Shown here: positions 48,333 through 57,280 of the stretch, piece by piece
Position numbering within the stretch: the stretch's first letter is position 1
Layout: every line of letters starts with the position of its first letter
Assembly: GCF_003143935.1 (NCBI RefSeq)
Contig: NZ_QFRX01000001.1
Span: 1,188,071 to 1,252,070 of the forward strand
DNA: 64,000 bases
Direction: 5' to 3'
Source: Streptomyces sp. Act143
Lineage (GTDB): Bacteria; Actinomycetota; Actinomycetes; Streptomycetales; Streptomycetaceae
The notes under the pieces: model-generated
What the model was told of the DNA's origin: nothing
Databases searched by the model: none
What the model saw: only the letters and a program-made list of their open reading frames with translations
Translations under genes and position numbers: made by a program

Positions 48333-50894
48333 TCACTCCGTGGCGATGGCCCGCAGTACGTCCATGCGGGCCGCCCGTCCGGCCGGGCGGAGGCCGGCCA
48401 GGGCGCCCGCCGCGAGGCCCATCAGGGCCACGATCGTCAGTTGCGTCGGCGGGATCGCGAAGGCGAAGGCGCTGTCGCTCGCGCCGTCGGAGGCCTTGAC
48501 CAGGACCCAGCCCAGGAAGGCGCCGAGTCCGAGACCGCCGACGGTGCCGAAGGCGGCGACGAGGACCGCCTCCCAGCGGACCATGGCCCGCAGTTGGGAA
48601 CGAGTCTGCCCGACGGCCCGCAACAGGCCCAGTTCGCGGGTGCGTTCGTGGATCGCCAGGGTCAGGGTGTTGGCGATGCCGAGGAGCGCGATGAGGACGG
48701 CGAGGGCCAGCAGGGCGTAGACGAGGGTGAGCATCATGTCGATGCCGCCCGCCGACGACTGCGCGTACTCGTCCCGGGTCTGCACCTCCGGAGCACCGTA
48801 GCGCTCGGCCACCTTCTCCACCGCGGCCTTGCCCGCGCCGGTGCTCACGCCGTCCTTGAAGGACACGGCCAGCAGGGTGTCGGAGTCCTGGGTGCGGTGC
48901 GGTTCCCAGGCGGTGCGGGTGATGACGTAGTCCCCCGCCAGTTCGGACCGCCCGTAGACGGCACGCACCGTGAAGGTCCTCGTCTCGCCGTCGGTGAAGG
49001 TGAGCCGCGCCTTGTCGCCGGTCTTCAGTCCCTGGCTCTCGGCCTCGCTCTCGGTGACGGCGATGCCGTCGGTGCCGAGGCCGCCCAGGGAGCCCCGGAT
49101 GTCTCCCAGGTCGAAGGTGCGCTCCAGTGCGAGCGGATCGGTGACGGTCAATGCCCGTCCCTTTCCGTCGACTTCGGCGACCCCGCGCCCGAGGCCGACG
49201 GCCGTGTCCACCTCGGGCAGCGCGGCCACGGCGCCCGCCAGGCGCGGGCTCAGGCCACTGCCGCCCGCACCGAACGCCGGGGTGCTCACGGCCACGTCAC
49301 CCGCGAAGGAGCGCGAGACCGTCTGGTCCATCGTCGCCTTCAACGAGGCGGCGAAGACGGTGAACAGGGCCACGACGGCGACGCCGATCATCAGCGCGCT
49401 CGCGGTGGCGGCCGTCCGCCGGGGGCTGCGCAGGGCGTTGCGGCGGGCGAGGCCGCCGGTGACGCCCCGCACGCGGTCGAGGGGGCCGCCGAGGACGCGT
49501 ACCGCCGTGGTGGAGGCGACCGGGCCGAGCACCACGAACGAGGCCAGGGCGAGGACGGCACCGGCGCCGGCGAGCCACAGCGACGGGGTCACCAGGACGC
49601 CGCCGAACGTCAGGCCCAGGGCGAGGGCGCCGAGGCCCAGACCGGTGACGGCGCGGACGGGGGAGGCGCCGGAGGAGTCGACGGCCGTTTCCCGCAGGGC
49701 CGCCATGGGCGCGGTGCGGCCCGCGCGGACGGCGGGCAGCAGGGCGGAGCCGAGACAGACGGCGACACCGACCGCCAGGGGCAGCAGCATGGACAGCGCG
49801 CTGATGACCAAGTCGCCCTCGGGGAAGGGGAATCCGATCGCCGGGAACAGGGCCTGCAGACCCGCGGCGATGCCGATGCCGCCCGCCAGACCCGCCAGTG
49901 AGGCCGTCACCGCGACCGCGACCGCCTCCACGAGGGTCGCCGCCGTGACCTGGCCGCGGGAGGCGCCCAGTGCGCGCAACAGGGCGTTCTCGCGGGTGCG
50001 TTGGGCGACGACGATCGCGAAGGTGTTGTGGATGGAGAAGGTGGCGACCAGGAGGGCCACCCCGGAGAACACGAGGAGGAAGAGGGTGAAGACGGTCAGG
50101 AACTGGCTGGAGATCATCTCGGTGTTCTCCTCCGCCGCCGCCTGCCCGGTGATCGCCTCGACGCCGTCGGGGAGTACGGGAGCCAGCCGGTCGACCAGTT
50201 GCTGCTGGCCCACCCCGGAGGCGGCCCGGACCTTGATGGTGGAGGCCTGGCCCGGGCGTGCCGTCAGGTACTTCTCGGCGTCCGCCCGGGTCATGCCGGT
50301 GAAGGTCACCTGGGCCATGCCGTCCTCGCCGGCGAAGGTGGCCAGGCCGACCACGGTCACCCGCACCGGGTCGGGGGTGCGCAGGGTCGTCGTGTCGCCG
50401 AGGTGCAGGCCGCCCCGCCTGGCCGCGCCCCGGTCGATGACGACCTCGCCGGACCGGGCCGGGGCACGGCCTTCGGCCAGCTGGTAGGCGTTGAGCTCGG
50501 GGTCGGTGATCCAGTTGCCGGCGAGCGTGGGCGGGCCCTTGCCGCCGATGGGGTCGCCGTCGGCGCCGACGAGCTGCCCGGCGCCCTGGATGTCGGGGGC
50601 GGCGGCGGCCACGCCGGGGACGTTCTCGATGGTGTCCACCAGGTCCGCGGGTACCGGCGCCCGCACGCCCTGGCTCTCGCCGGGCGTGGTGATCGCGTCG
50701 GCGCTGCGGACCACGGCGTCCGTGCCGCTCGCGGCCCGCCCGAACATCGTGTCGAAACTGGCGCGCAGGGTGTCGCCCATGACGAGGGTGCCGGCCAGGA
50801 AGGCGACGCCGAGGAACACGGCCAGGAAGGTGCCGGCGAAACGCCGCTTGTGGGCCCGCAGGGAGGACCTGCTCAGGAGGACGGCGGCGGTCAT
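48333..50894 (-). CDS. FtsX-like ABC permease
   Basis: 853 aa. Ten or so membrane segments in the order typical of two FtsX domains with large extracytoplasmic MacB-type domains (about 45-250 and 490-700). Motifs ALLRALGASRGQVTAATLVE and LGLLRAVGQTRSQLRAMV mark the two FtsX domains. Likely exports a lipid, peptide or lipoprotein. ATG 50894 overlaps the ATPase stop by 4 bases. Substrate unknown. Confidence 0.9.
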   Translation of the reverse strand: MTAAVLLSRSSLRAHKRRFAGTFLAVFLGVAFLAGTLVMGDTLRASFDTMFGRAASGTDAVVRSADAITTPGESQGVRAPVPADLVDTIENVPGVAAAAPDIQGAGQLVGADGDPIGGKGPPTLAGNWITDPELNAYQLAEGRAPARSGEVVIDRGAARRGGLHLGDTTTLRTPDPVRVTVVGLATFAGEDGMAQVTFTGMTRADAEKYLTARPGQASTIKVRAASGVGQQQLVDRLAPVLPDGVEAITGQAAAEENTEMISSQFLTVFTLFLLVFSGVALLVATFSIHNTFAIVVAQRTRENALLRALGASRGQVTAATLVEAVAVAVTASLAGLAGGIGIAAGLQALFPAIGFPFPEGDLVISALSMLLPLAVGVAVCLGSALLPAVRAGRTAPMAALRETAVDSSGASPVRAVTGLGLGALALGLTFGGVLVTPSLWLAGAGAVLALASFVVLGPVASTTAVRVLGGPLDRVRGVTGGLARRNALRSPRRTAATASALMIGVAVVALFTVFAASLKATMDQTVSRSFAGDVAVSTPAFGAGGSGLSPRLAGAVAALPEVDTAVGLGRGVAEVDGKGRALTVTDPLALERTFDLGDIRGSLGGLGTDGIAVTESEAESQGLKTGDKARLTFTDGETRTFTVRAVYGRSELAGDYVITRTAWEPHRTQDSDTLLAVSFKDGVSTGAGKAAVEKVAERYGAPEVQTRDEYAQSSAGGIDMMLTLVYALLALAVLIALLGIANTLTLAIHERTRELGLLRAVGQTRSQLRAMVRWEAVLVAAFGTVGGLGLGAFLGWVLVKASDGASDSAFAFAIPPTQLTIVALMGLAAGALAGLRPAGRAARMDVLRAIATE

Positions 50895-51667
50895 GACGAC
50901 ACCTCCGAGGCGTTCGCGGGCGTCCCGGAGTCGAAGGCCTTCATGCGGTCCAGGACCCGTTCGGCGGTCGGTGCGGCCATACGGTCCACGAGGCGCCCGT
51001 CGGCGAGGAAGACGACCTCGTCGGCGTGGGCGGCGGCCACCGGGTCGTGGGTGACCATGACGACCGTGCGGGCCGTGTGGCGCACCGTGCGGCCGAGGAG
51101 GCCGAGCACCTCCTCGCCGGCCCGGGAGTCGAGGTTGCCGGTCGGCTCGTCGGCGAACACGACGTCCGGCTGTCCGGCGAACGCCCGTGCCACGGCGACG
51201 CGTTGCTGCTGCCCGCCGGAGAGCTCGGAGGGGCGGTGGTGGAGGCGGTCGCGCAGGCCCACGACGTCGATCAGGGCGTCGACCCACTCCTGGTCGCCCT
51301 TGCCGCCGGCCAGGTCCAGGGGAAGCGTGATGTTCTCCCGTACGGTCAGCGTCGGCACCAGGTTGAACGCCTGGAAGACAAAACCCACCCGGTCGCGGCG
51401 GAGCAGGGTCAGGCGGCGGTCGTCCAGGGCGCCCAGCTCCGTGTCGCCGATGTAGGCGGCGCCCGCGCTGAGCGTGTCGAGGCCGGCCGCGCAGTGCATG
51501 AGGGTGGACTTGCCCGAGCCCGAGGGCCCCATGATCGCGGTGAAGCGGCCGGCGGCGAAGTCGATGCTCACGCCGTCCAGGGCGCGTACGGCGGTGTCGC
51601 CACCGCCGTACACCTTCACCGCGTCGACGACGCGTGCGGCGGTGCGCACCTCGGTCGTGACGGTCAT
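50891..51667 (-). CDS. ABC transporter ATPase, LolD/MacB type
   Basis: 258 aa. Walker A MGPSGSGKST, signature LSGGQQQRVAVARAF, Walker B VVFADEPTGNLDS and HDPVAAAHAD. The LDS and NLDS patterns mark the MacB/FtsE group, which pairs with FtsX-like permeases. ATG 51667 overlaps the upstream SHOCT gene by 4 bases (ATGA); three tightly coupled genes form the operon. Confidence 0.93.
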   Translation of the reverse strand: MTVTTEVRTAARVVDAVKVYGGGDTAVRALDGVSIDFAAGRFTAIMGPSGSGKSTLMHCAAGLDTLSAGAAYIGDTELGALDDRRLTLLRRDRVGFVFQAFNLVPTLTVRENITLPLDLAGGKGDQEWVDALIDVVGLRDRLHHRPSELSGGQQQRVAVARAFAGQPDVVFADEPTGNLDSRAGEEVLGLLGRTVRHTARTVVMVTHDPVAAAHADEVVFLADGRLVDRMAAPTAERVLDRMKAFDSGTPANASEVSS

Positions 51668-51945
51668 GCCGCACCGCCCTTGCCCGGCCGGCGGCCGAAC
51701 TGCTCGTCCAGGACGGACAGCCGGCGCCAGTACTCGTCCTCGTCGATCTCGCCGGAGGCGAAGCGGTGGCCGAGCACGGTGAGGGGCGAGTTGTCGTCGG
51801 CGGCGAACCGCCGGGGACCGCCACGGCCGCGCCACACCGTACGGCGGAGGACGGTGACGGCGCCGACGACGACGGCCGCCCAGATCAGCGGGAAGAGGAG
51901 GATCCACGGGCCGGGCCCGCCGTCCCAGTGCGCCAGGGTCTGCAT
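51664..51945 (-). CDS. SHOCT-domain small membrane protein
   Basis: 93 aa. One membrane segment (about 12-32), then a short SHOCT-type C-terminal motif (LGHRFASGEIDEDEYWRRL). SHOCT proteins often accompany ABC or stress-response loci; the role is unclear. First gene of the SHOCT-ABC-FtsX operon, divergent from the TetR gene. Confidence 0.82.
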   Translation of the reverse strand: MQTLAHWDGGPGPWILLFPLIWAAVVVGAVTVLRRTVWRGRGGPRRFAADDNSPLTVLGHRFASGEIDEDEYWRRLSVLDEQFGRRPGKGGAA

Positions 51946-52106
51946 CTCGGGTCATCTCCCTAGTGAGGGGTTCCGGTGATGCTTCGAGAGTGGCCGCGGC
52001 GGTGGGTCCGGGTCGTCGTACGGCCAGCGGCAGTGCGCCTACCTCCCGGGGAGTACGAGGAGCCTCCCGGGCTGCTCCCCCTGAGCCCCGGCCCGGATCT
52101 CGACGT

Positions 52107-52128
52107 CTGTAACTACTAGTATGTACAG
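52107..52128. promoter_or_regulatory. TetR operator overlapping its own -10 box
   Basis: A 22-base palindrome in which 9 of 11 pairs match (centre 52117/52118; inner TACTAGTA perfect). Its right arm overlaps the TACAGT box (52124-52129), which stands 6 bases before the TetR ATG; TCGACG at 52100 is a possible -35. The regulator probably controls itself and possibly the divergent SHOCT-ABC operon. Confidence 0.7.
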
Positions 52129-52135
52129 TGCTTGC

Positions 52136-52699
52136 ATGAGCACCCCGGAACGACTGATCGAGTCCACCCGCGAGCTGCTGTGGGAGCGCGGTTACGTCGG
52201 TACGAGCCCCAAGGCCATCCTGGAGCGTTCGGGCGCCGGGCAGGGCAGCATGTACCACCACTTCAAGGGCAAGCCCGACCTCGCGCTGGCCGCGATCCGG
52301 CGGACGGCGGCGCAGCTGCGGGCTACCGCGGAGGGAGTACTGGGCGGGCCCGGCACGCCGTACGAACGCATCGAGGCGTATCTGCTGCGCGAGCGCGACG
52401 TGCTGCGCGGCTGCCCGGTCGGGCGGCTGACCATGGACCCGGACGTCATCGCGAGCGACGAGCTGCGCGCGCCGGTCGACGAGACCCTCGACTGGCTGCG
52501 GGAGCGGATCGCCGGAATCGTCGAAGAGGGCCAGGAGCAGGGCCGGTTCGCGCCCGAACTGGACGGCGAGGCCATCGCGGCCACCGTCGTCGCCACCGTC
52601 CAGGGCGGCTACGTCCTGGCCCGCGCGTCCGGGGCGCCGGGAGCGTTCGACGCGGCCGTCCGGGGGCTGTTGTCCCTGCTCTCGCCCCGATCCCGATAG
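52136..52699 (+). CDS. TetR-family regulator
   Basis: 187 aa. N-terminal TetR HTH (RELLWERGYVGTSPKAILERSGAGQGSMYHHF, about 12-45) and a C-terminal ligand pocket. The start is ATG 52136, leaderless (TACAGT 6 bases before). First gene of a likely operon with DUF4865, phosphotriesterase-like, DUF1272 and tautomerase genes. It is divergent from the SHOCT-ABC operon. The ligand is unknown; small toxic metabolites are a guess. Confidence 0.9.
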   Translation: MSTPERLIESTRELLWERGYVGTSPKAILERSGAGQGSMYHHFKGKPDLALAAIRRTAAQLRATAEGVLGGPGTPYERIEAYLLRERDVLRGCPVGRLTMDPDVIASDELRAPVDETLDWLRERIAGIVEEGQEQGRFAPELDGEAIAATVVATVQGGYVLARASGAPGAFDAAVRGLLSLLSPRSR

Positions 52700-52715
52700 A
52701 CAGGAGGCCGCCTTC

Positions 52716-53300
52716 GTGCATGCCATGCAGTACGAGCTCACTCTGCCCGCCGACTACGACATGGACATCATCCGCGCCAGAGTCGCCGCCAAGGGACATC
52801 TGCTGGACGACTGGACGGGCCTGGGCCTGAAGGCGTACCTGATACGGGAGCGCGGCGTCCACGCGTCCGCGGTCAACCAGTACGCCCCCTTCTACCTCTG
52901 GAACACGGTACACGGCATGAACTCCTTTCTCTGGGGCGGCGGTTTCCAGGGGGTGAGCGACGACTTCGGGCGGCCGTCGGTGCGGCAGTGGACCGGTCTG
53001 GCGTACGAGGAGGGCGCCGCCGCCGGCTCCCCCGCGCGGGTGGCGGTACGGCGGCGCCAACCCGTCCCGGACGGGGCCGAGTCGGCGCGGTGCGCGTCGG
53101 AGGCGGCGGACGAGGCGAGGCGGCTGGCGGCCGAGGACGGGGCGCTGCTCGCGGCGGCCGTCGTCGACACGTCCCGCTGGGAGCTCGTCCACTTCTCCCT
53201 CTGGACGCACGACGCGCCCAAGGCCGCGGGCGACGTCTTCCAGGTCCTGCACCTGTCGGCACCGGGTGTGGGGCTTCTGGCCCGCGGTCGCCAGTGGTGA
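52716..53300 (+). CDS. DUF4865 family protein
   Basis: 194 aa from GTG 52716, with AGGAGG 8 bases upstream. The N-terminal YELTLPADYDMDIIRARVA and YAPFYLWNTVHGMNSFLWGG match a family of unknown function common in actinomycetes. It has aromatic, membrane-free character. It precedes a phosphotriesterase-like gene by an overlap of 4 bases, so the two are translationally coupled. Confidence 0.8.
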   Translation: MHAMQYELTLPADYDMDIIRARVAAKGHLLDDWTGLGLKAYLIRERGVHASAVNQYAPFYLWNTVHGMNSFLWGGGFQGVSDDFGRPSVRQWTGLAYEEGAAAGSPARVAVRRRQPVPDGAESARCASEAADEARRLAAEDGALLAAAVVDTSRWELVHFSLWTHDAPKAAGDVFQVLHLSAPGVGLLARGRQW

Positions 53301-54208
53301 GCGCGGTCCGCACGGTCCTCGGCGACCTCGACCCGGCCGGCCTCGGGGTGTGCAATGCGCACGACCACCTGTTCTTCGGCAGCCCGCAACTCCCCGGCCA
53401 GGAGCTGCGCGACGTGGCCGCGGCCCGCGCCGAGCTCTTCGCCTTCCGGGCGGAGGGCGGCGGCGCAGTGGTGCAGTGGACGCCGTACGGGCTGGGCCGG
53501 CGGGCCGCCGATCTCCCGCCGCTGTCCCGGGATACGGGGGTCGCCGTCGTCGCCGCGACCGGGCTGCACCAGGCCGTCCACTACACGGAGAGCGTCCTGG
53601 CGGAGGTGCGGGGCGCCCGTCTCGCGGAGGTCTTCGTCGCCGAACTGACCGACGGCATCGGCACGTCCGGGGTGCGGGCCGGGCTGATCAAGGTGGCGGG
53701 GGGATTCCACGCCCTCGACGCGCACGCGCGCTGGACCATGGCGGCGGCGGCCGAGGCGCACCACGCGACGGGGGCGCCGATCGCGGTGCATCTGGAGCTG
53801 GGCACGGGCGCGCTGGACGTACTGGACCTCCTGTGCGGCGAGTTGGGGGTGCCACCGCGCCGGGTGATCCTCGGGCACCTCAACCGCTCCCCCGACCCGG
53901 TCACCCAGCTTCAGGCGGCGGCATCCGGTTGCTACCTCGCCTTCGACGGGCCCTCGCGTGCCCATCACGCCACCGACTGGCGGATGCCGGACGCGGTGCG
54001 GGCCCTGGCGGAGGCGGGGTTCGGCGACCGGCTGCTGCTCGGCGGCGACACCACGACCGCGGCGGCGCGTTCGGTCGACGGCGGGCCGGGGATGCCGTAT
54101 CTGCTGCGCCGGGTGCGTCCGCGGCTGGCGGCGGCCGTCGGTGCGGAGGCGGCCGAGCGTATGGTCACGGCGAATCCCGCCCGGGCCTTCGCCGTCGAGT
54201 GGCGGTGA
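53297..54208 (+). CDS. Phosphotriesterase-family metal hydrolase
   Basis: 303 aa from GTG 53297. Metal ligands are visible: His22 and His24 (NAHDHLF), the carboxylated Lys132 (GLIKVAG), His165 (AVHLELG), His194 (GHLNRS) and Asp251 (GGDTTT). Enzymes of this family hydrolyse lactones, esters or phosphotriesters. GTGA overlap with the DUF4865 gene. The pairing with DUF1272 and a tautomerase suggests an electrophile or lactone detoxification pathway. Substrate not known. Confidence 0.85.
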   Translation: MSAVRTVLGDLDPAGLGVCNAHDHLFFGSPQLPGQELRDVAAARAELFAFRAEGGGAVVQWTPYGLGRRAADLPPLSRDTGVAVVAATGLHQAVHYTESVLAEVRGARLAEVFVAELTDGIGTSGVRAGLIKVAGGFHALDAHARWTMAAAAEAHHATGAPIAVHLELGTGALDVLDLLCGELGVPPRRVILGHLNRSPDPVTQLQAAASGCYLAFDGPSRAHHATDWRMPDAVRALAEAGFGDRLLLGGDTTTAAARSVDGGPGMPYLLRRVRPRLAAAVGAEAAERMVTANPARAFAVEWR

Positions 54209-54248
54209 GCGATCATGACGGTCACGGGCGCACCGGAGGAGGAAGACC

Positions 54249-54440
54249 ATGGCACTGGAGATGCGGGGCCGTTGCGAGCGCTGCGAGACGACCGAACTGC
54301 CGCCGGACGCGGATGCCCGCATCTGCGCCTACGAGTGCACCTTCTGCGTGGCGTGCAGTGAGGCCCTGCACGCCATCTGCCCGAACTGCGGCGGGGAACT
54401 GGTCCCGAGGCCGCGCCTCCTCCGAAAGGACCCCGCCTGA
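54249..54440 (+). CDS. DUF1272 zinc-ribbon-like protein
   Basis: 63 aa with eight cysteines: Cys9, Cys12, Cys26, Cys30, Cys33, Cys36, Cys44 and Cys47, in CxxC pairs as in DUF1272. Likely binds zinc. ATG 54249 with GAGGAGGAA upstream. It precedes the tautomerase by one base. Confidence 0.85.
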   Translation: MALEMRGRCERCETTELPPDADARICAYECTFCVACSEALHAICPNCGGELVPRPRLLRKDPA

Positions 54441-54441
54441 C

Positions 54442-54840
54442 ATGCCGTTCGTCCGGATCGACGCCCTGAACGCCGGCCCCGAGCGCCTCGACGCCCTCGG
54501 CCGGGCCGTGCACGAGGCCCTGGTGGAGACGCTGGGCATCCCGCCGGACGACCACTTCCAGGTGCTCACCGGTCACGACGGAGCGCGCGGCACGCTGCGG
54601 TACGGCGACTACCTCGGGGTGCGCCGCGACGAGGGCATCGTGTACGTCGCGATCACGATGCGCGCCGGACGCACCCCGGAACAGAAGCGCGCCCTGTACC
54701 GGCGCATCGCCGAACTCGCCCACGGCTACGCGGGCACCGCACCGCGGAACGTGTTCGTGACCGTGACCGAGAACGCGTCAATCGACTGGTCGCTCGGTCA
54801 CGGGGAGGCCCAGTACGCGCCCGGGACGTCCGACGCCTGA
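54442..54840 (+). CDS. Tautomerase-family protein
   Basis: 132 aa. The initiator Met is followed by the catalytic Pro (MPFVRIDALN); this Pro, exposed after Met removal, is the general base of the 4-oxalocrotonate tautomerase group. A second motif is ITMRAGRTPEQKRALYRRIAE. Enzymes of the group interconvert keto and enol forms. It ends the operon with the TetR, DUF4865 and phosphotriesterase-like genes, and is convergent with the KARI-like gene (11-base gap). Confidence 0.86.
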   Translation: MPFVRIDALNAGPERLDALGRAVHEALVETLGIPPDDHFQVLTGHDGARGTLRYGDYLGVRRDEGIVYVAITMRAGRTPEQKRALYRRIAELAHGYAGTAPRNVFVTVTENASIDWSLGHGEAQYAPGTSDA

Positions 54841-54851
54841 GCCTTCGCCGG

Positions 54852-56321
54852 TCAGTTCACCGAGATGTCCACCGACGGGCGCAGCTTCGCCGCCGCGGCC
54901 AGTGCCTGGTGGGCGGGGTGAGTGTCGAAGGCCCGCAACAGGGCGGAATCCGCCGGGAGTTCGGCGGCCGGGTAGGCGATCTGCTCATACGCGGCCTGGA
55001 AGCGGGGGCCCCAGCGGCGGGCGCCGAGGCGGGCCGTGCGGGAGCAGTTGTCGACCATGTGGGCCACGTCGCGGGCGTGCATGTAGGGCAGCAGGGAGTC
55101 GACGGCCTCGATGACGGACTCGTTGACGATCTCCGACCAGGGGTGGCCGCGGTCGGCGAACTCGTCGATCTGGGCGGTCATCGTGGCGATGAAGACCCCG
55201 GCCGTGAACGGGTCGACGGGCAGCTCGCGGGCGCCGCGCCGCGCCCGCACACGCGCCGCGGCGGACCACATGGGTGAACCGCCGATCTCGCTCATCGGCC
55301 GGGTGCCGAGGCGGCGTTCGGCGAGGATCACGCTGCGCAGTTCGGTGCCGTCGGCGACCTCGTCGTAGATCTCGGCGACGATCTCCCGGGCGGGCCCGTA
55401 CGTGGCCGTGTACGCGCGGTCGAAGACGTCCCGGGCGGACGGGGCGAGTCCGTCGCGGACCGCCTTCAGGCCGCTTCGGGAGATGGTGCGGGCGACGGGG
55501 CCGGTCACGTTCTCGCAGGAGCGCTCGTACGCCGTGACCTCGTCGTCCCCGGCGAGCCGGTACCGCCTGTACAGGGTCTCGACGATGCCGTGGACGGCGC
55601 CGAGCAGGATGGCGCGTTCGCCGACGATGTCCGAGCGGTACTCGCTGTCGAGGGTGGTGCGGAAGGTGTACGGCGAGCCCAGGGCGACCGCCCAGCCGAG
55701 GGCCAGGTCGACGGCGCGGCCGTCCGGGTCGGCGTGGACGGCGTAACTGCTGTTGATCCCGGCGCCGTTGATCTCCGCGCCCTGCTGATAGAGCCGCCGC
55801 ACGGAGTCGCCCATGCCCTTGGGGCAGACGGCGATCACCGGGTGTCCGGGCGGGAAGTCGCCGCCGGTCTCGCGGAGGTGGCCGAGCAGGAAGCCGTGCG
55901 AGAGGCCGATCGCGGCGCCCGGCCGCAACGCGGCGAAGATCTCGGGGTGATGGGCGGCCAGGGCCGCGTCGGCGATCAGCAGGATCACCAGGTCGCTGTC
56001 GGCGGCGACGGCGAGCCAGTCGCCGAGGGTGCCGTTCTCCTCGGTGAAGCCGTGAGCGCGGGCGTCGGCGGCCGACGCCGATCCGGGGCGCAGTCCGACG
56101 GTCACCGTGAGGTCGGTGCCGGCGAGGGAGTCGCGAAGGTTGAGGGCCTGGGCACGGCCCTGCGGGCCCCAGCCGAGGACGCCGATGCGGCGGACTGCGG
56201 CGAAGGCCTGCGGCAGCAGCGGGAACAGATGCCGGCCGCCGCGCAGGATCGTCTCCGTGCCGCCGGGCACGTCCATCGTCTCGAAGCCGAAGACACGGGA
56301 GGTGTGCGTGGGCGAGGTCAT
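54852..56321 (-). CDS. ilvC: Ketol-acid reductoisomerase, plant-type class II
   Basis: 489 aa, versus about 330 for the usual actinomycete enzyme. NADP motif GVLGWGPQGRAQALNLRDSL (about 47-66), then GLSHGFLLGHL, PKGMGDSVRRLY, ALGSPYTF, ESVIEAVDS, and the C-terminal LRPSVDISV, all resembling spinach chloroplast KARI. The two substrate-site Glu/Asp sets (DSEYRSDIVGERAILLGAVHGI) are present. It catalyses the second step of Val/Ile synthesis. Divergent LysR gene resembles IlvY. A second KARI is probably elsewhere in the genome. Confidence 0.85.
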   Translation of the reverse strand: MTSPTHTSRVFGFETMDVPGGTETILRGGRHLFPLLPQAFAAVRRIGVLGWGPQGRAQALNLRDSLAGTDLTVTVGLRPGSASAADARAHGFTEENGTLGDWLAVAADSDLVILLIADAALAAHHPEIFAALRPGAAIGLSHGFLLGHLRETGGDFPPGHPVIAVCPKGMGDSVRRLYQQGAEINGAGINSSYAVHADPDGRAVDLALGWAVALGSPYTFRTTLDSEYRSDIVGERAILLGAVHGIVETLYRRYRLAGDDEVTAYERSCENVTGPVARTISRSGLKAVRDGLAPSARDVFDRAYTATYGPAREIVAEIYDEVADGTELRSVILAERRLGTRPMSEIGGSPMWSAAARVRARRGARELPVDPFTAGVFIATMTAQIDEFADRGHPWSEIVNESVIEAVDSLLPYMHARDVAHMVDNCSRTARLGARRWGPRFQAAYEQIAYPAAELPADSALLRAFDTHPAHQALAAAAKLRPSVDISVN

Positions 56322-56409
56322 GGTGGAGTTGTAGGCTCCGGCCGAACGTTGCGGCAAGCGCAACTTCCGCAGCGCACTCTTGCACAAACTGAAAGAGGCA
56401 GGTCATGGC

Positions 56410-57261
56410 ATGCGCGACAACCATCGGGAACTGCGGCTCTTCCTGCATCTGGCGCAGACGCTGAACTTCGGGCGGACCAGTCTCGACTGCCATGTCAGCC
56501 CGGCGACGCTGACGCGGACCGTGCAGCGGCTGGAGGCGGAGCTGGGGCACCGGCTGTTCGACCGGGGGCCGCGCGGGGTGTCGCTGACGGCCGAGGGGCA
56601 CCGGTTCCGGGAATACGCCGTCCAGGCCACGGAGTTGTGGCGCTCCTATCGCGAGGAGCACCCCGACCCGGCCGAACTGACCGGCCGTCTGGCGGTGTTC
56701 GCCACGGTCACCGCCTGCCAGGCGCTGCTGCCCGACCTGTTGGCCCCCTTCCGGGCCGCCCATCCGCAGGTGCGGCTCGATCTGCGCACCGGCGACGCGG
56801 CGGCGGCGCTGGCCCGGCTGGACGAGGGTGAGGTCGACGTGGCCGTGGCGGGCCTTCCGGCGCGGCTGCCGGAGCCGTTGGCGGGACGGACGGTCGCGGT
56901 GACCGAACTGGTCCTGGTCACCGCCCGGGACCGCCCCGGTCCCGGCCTCGACGGGCCCTTCGTCCTCCCCCACCGCGGGCTCGTCCGGGACGCCGCCGAC
57001 CGCTGGTTCCGGGCCCGCGGCACGACACCGGAGGTGGCCTGCGAACCGGACGGCCACGAGGGGCTGTTGACGCTGGTCGCCCTCGGGTGCGGGACGGGGG
57101 TGGTGCCCCGGCTGGTGCTGGAGCACAGCGCCGTACGGGAGCGCCTCGCGGTGGTACCGGCGGAGCCGCCGCCCGAGCCGTTCCCGATCGGCCTGTGCGT
57201 ACGCCGGGCCGACCTGCGGCGGCCGTTGGTGGCGGCGCTGTGGAGCCTCACGGCTCCCTGA
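56410..57261 (+). CDS. ilvY: LysR-family regulator, IlvY-like
   Basis: 283 aa. LysR HTH (FLHLAQTLNFGRTSLDCHVSPATLTRTVQRLE) and an effector domain that tracks E. coli IlvY: TGDAAAALARLDEGEVD, GHEGLLTLVALGCG and a FPIGLCVRRADL end. Enterobacterial IlvY activates the divergent ilvC on binding acetolactate. Here it is divergent from the plant-type KARI, with 88 bases between starts. The start is ATG 56410 (AGAGGCAGG upstream). Confidence 0.82.
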   Translation: MRDNHRELRLFLHLAQTLNFGRTSLDCHVSPATLTRTVQRLEAELGHRLFDRGPRGVSLTAEGHRFREYAVQATELWRSYREEHPDPAELTGRLAVFATVTACQALLPDLLAPFRAAHPQVRLDLRTGDAAAALARLDEGEVDVAVAGLPARLPEPLAGRTVAVTELVLVTARDRPGPGLDGPFVLPHRGLVRDAADRWFRARGTTPEVACEPDGHEGLLTLVALGCGTGVVPRLVLEHSAVRERLAVVPAEPPPEPFPIGLCVRRADLRRPLVAALWSLTAP

Positions 57262-57280
57262 GCCGCGGACCCCGCCGCCC

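Noticed and set aside
50895..51824. Upstream extension of the FtsX-like frame across the ATPase
   Set aside because: Conserved ABC ATPase motifs occupy another frame there, and the ATGA overlap marks the real start at 50894.
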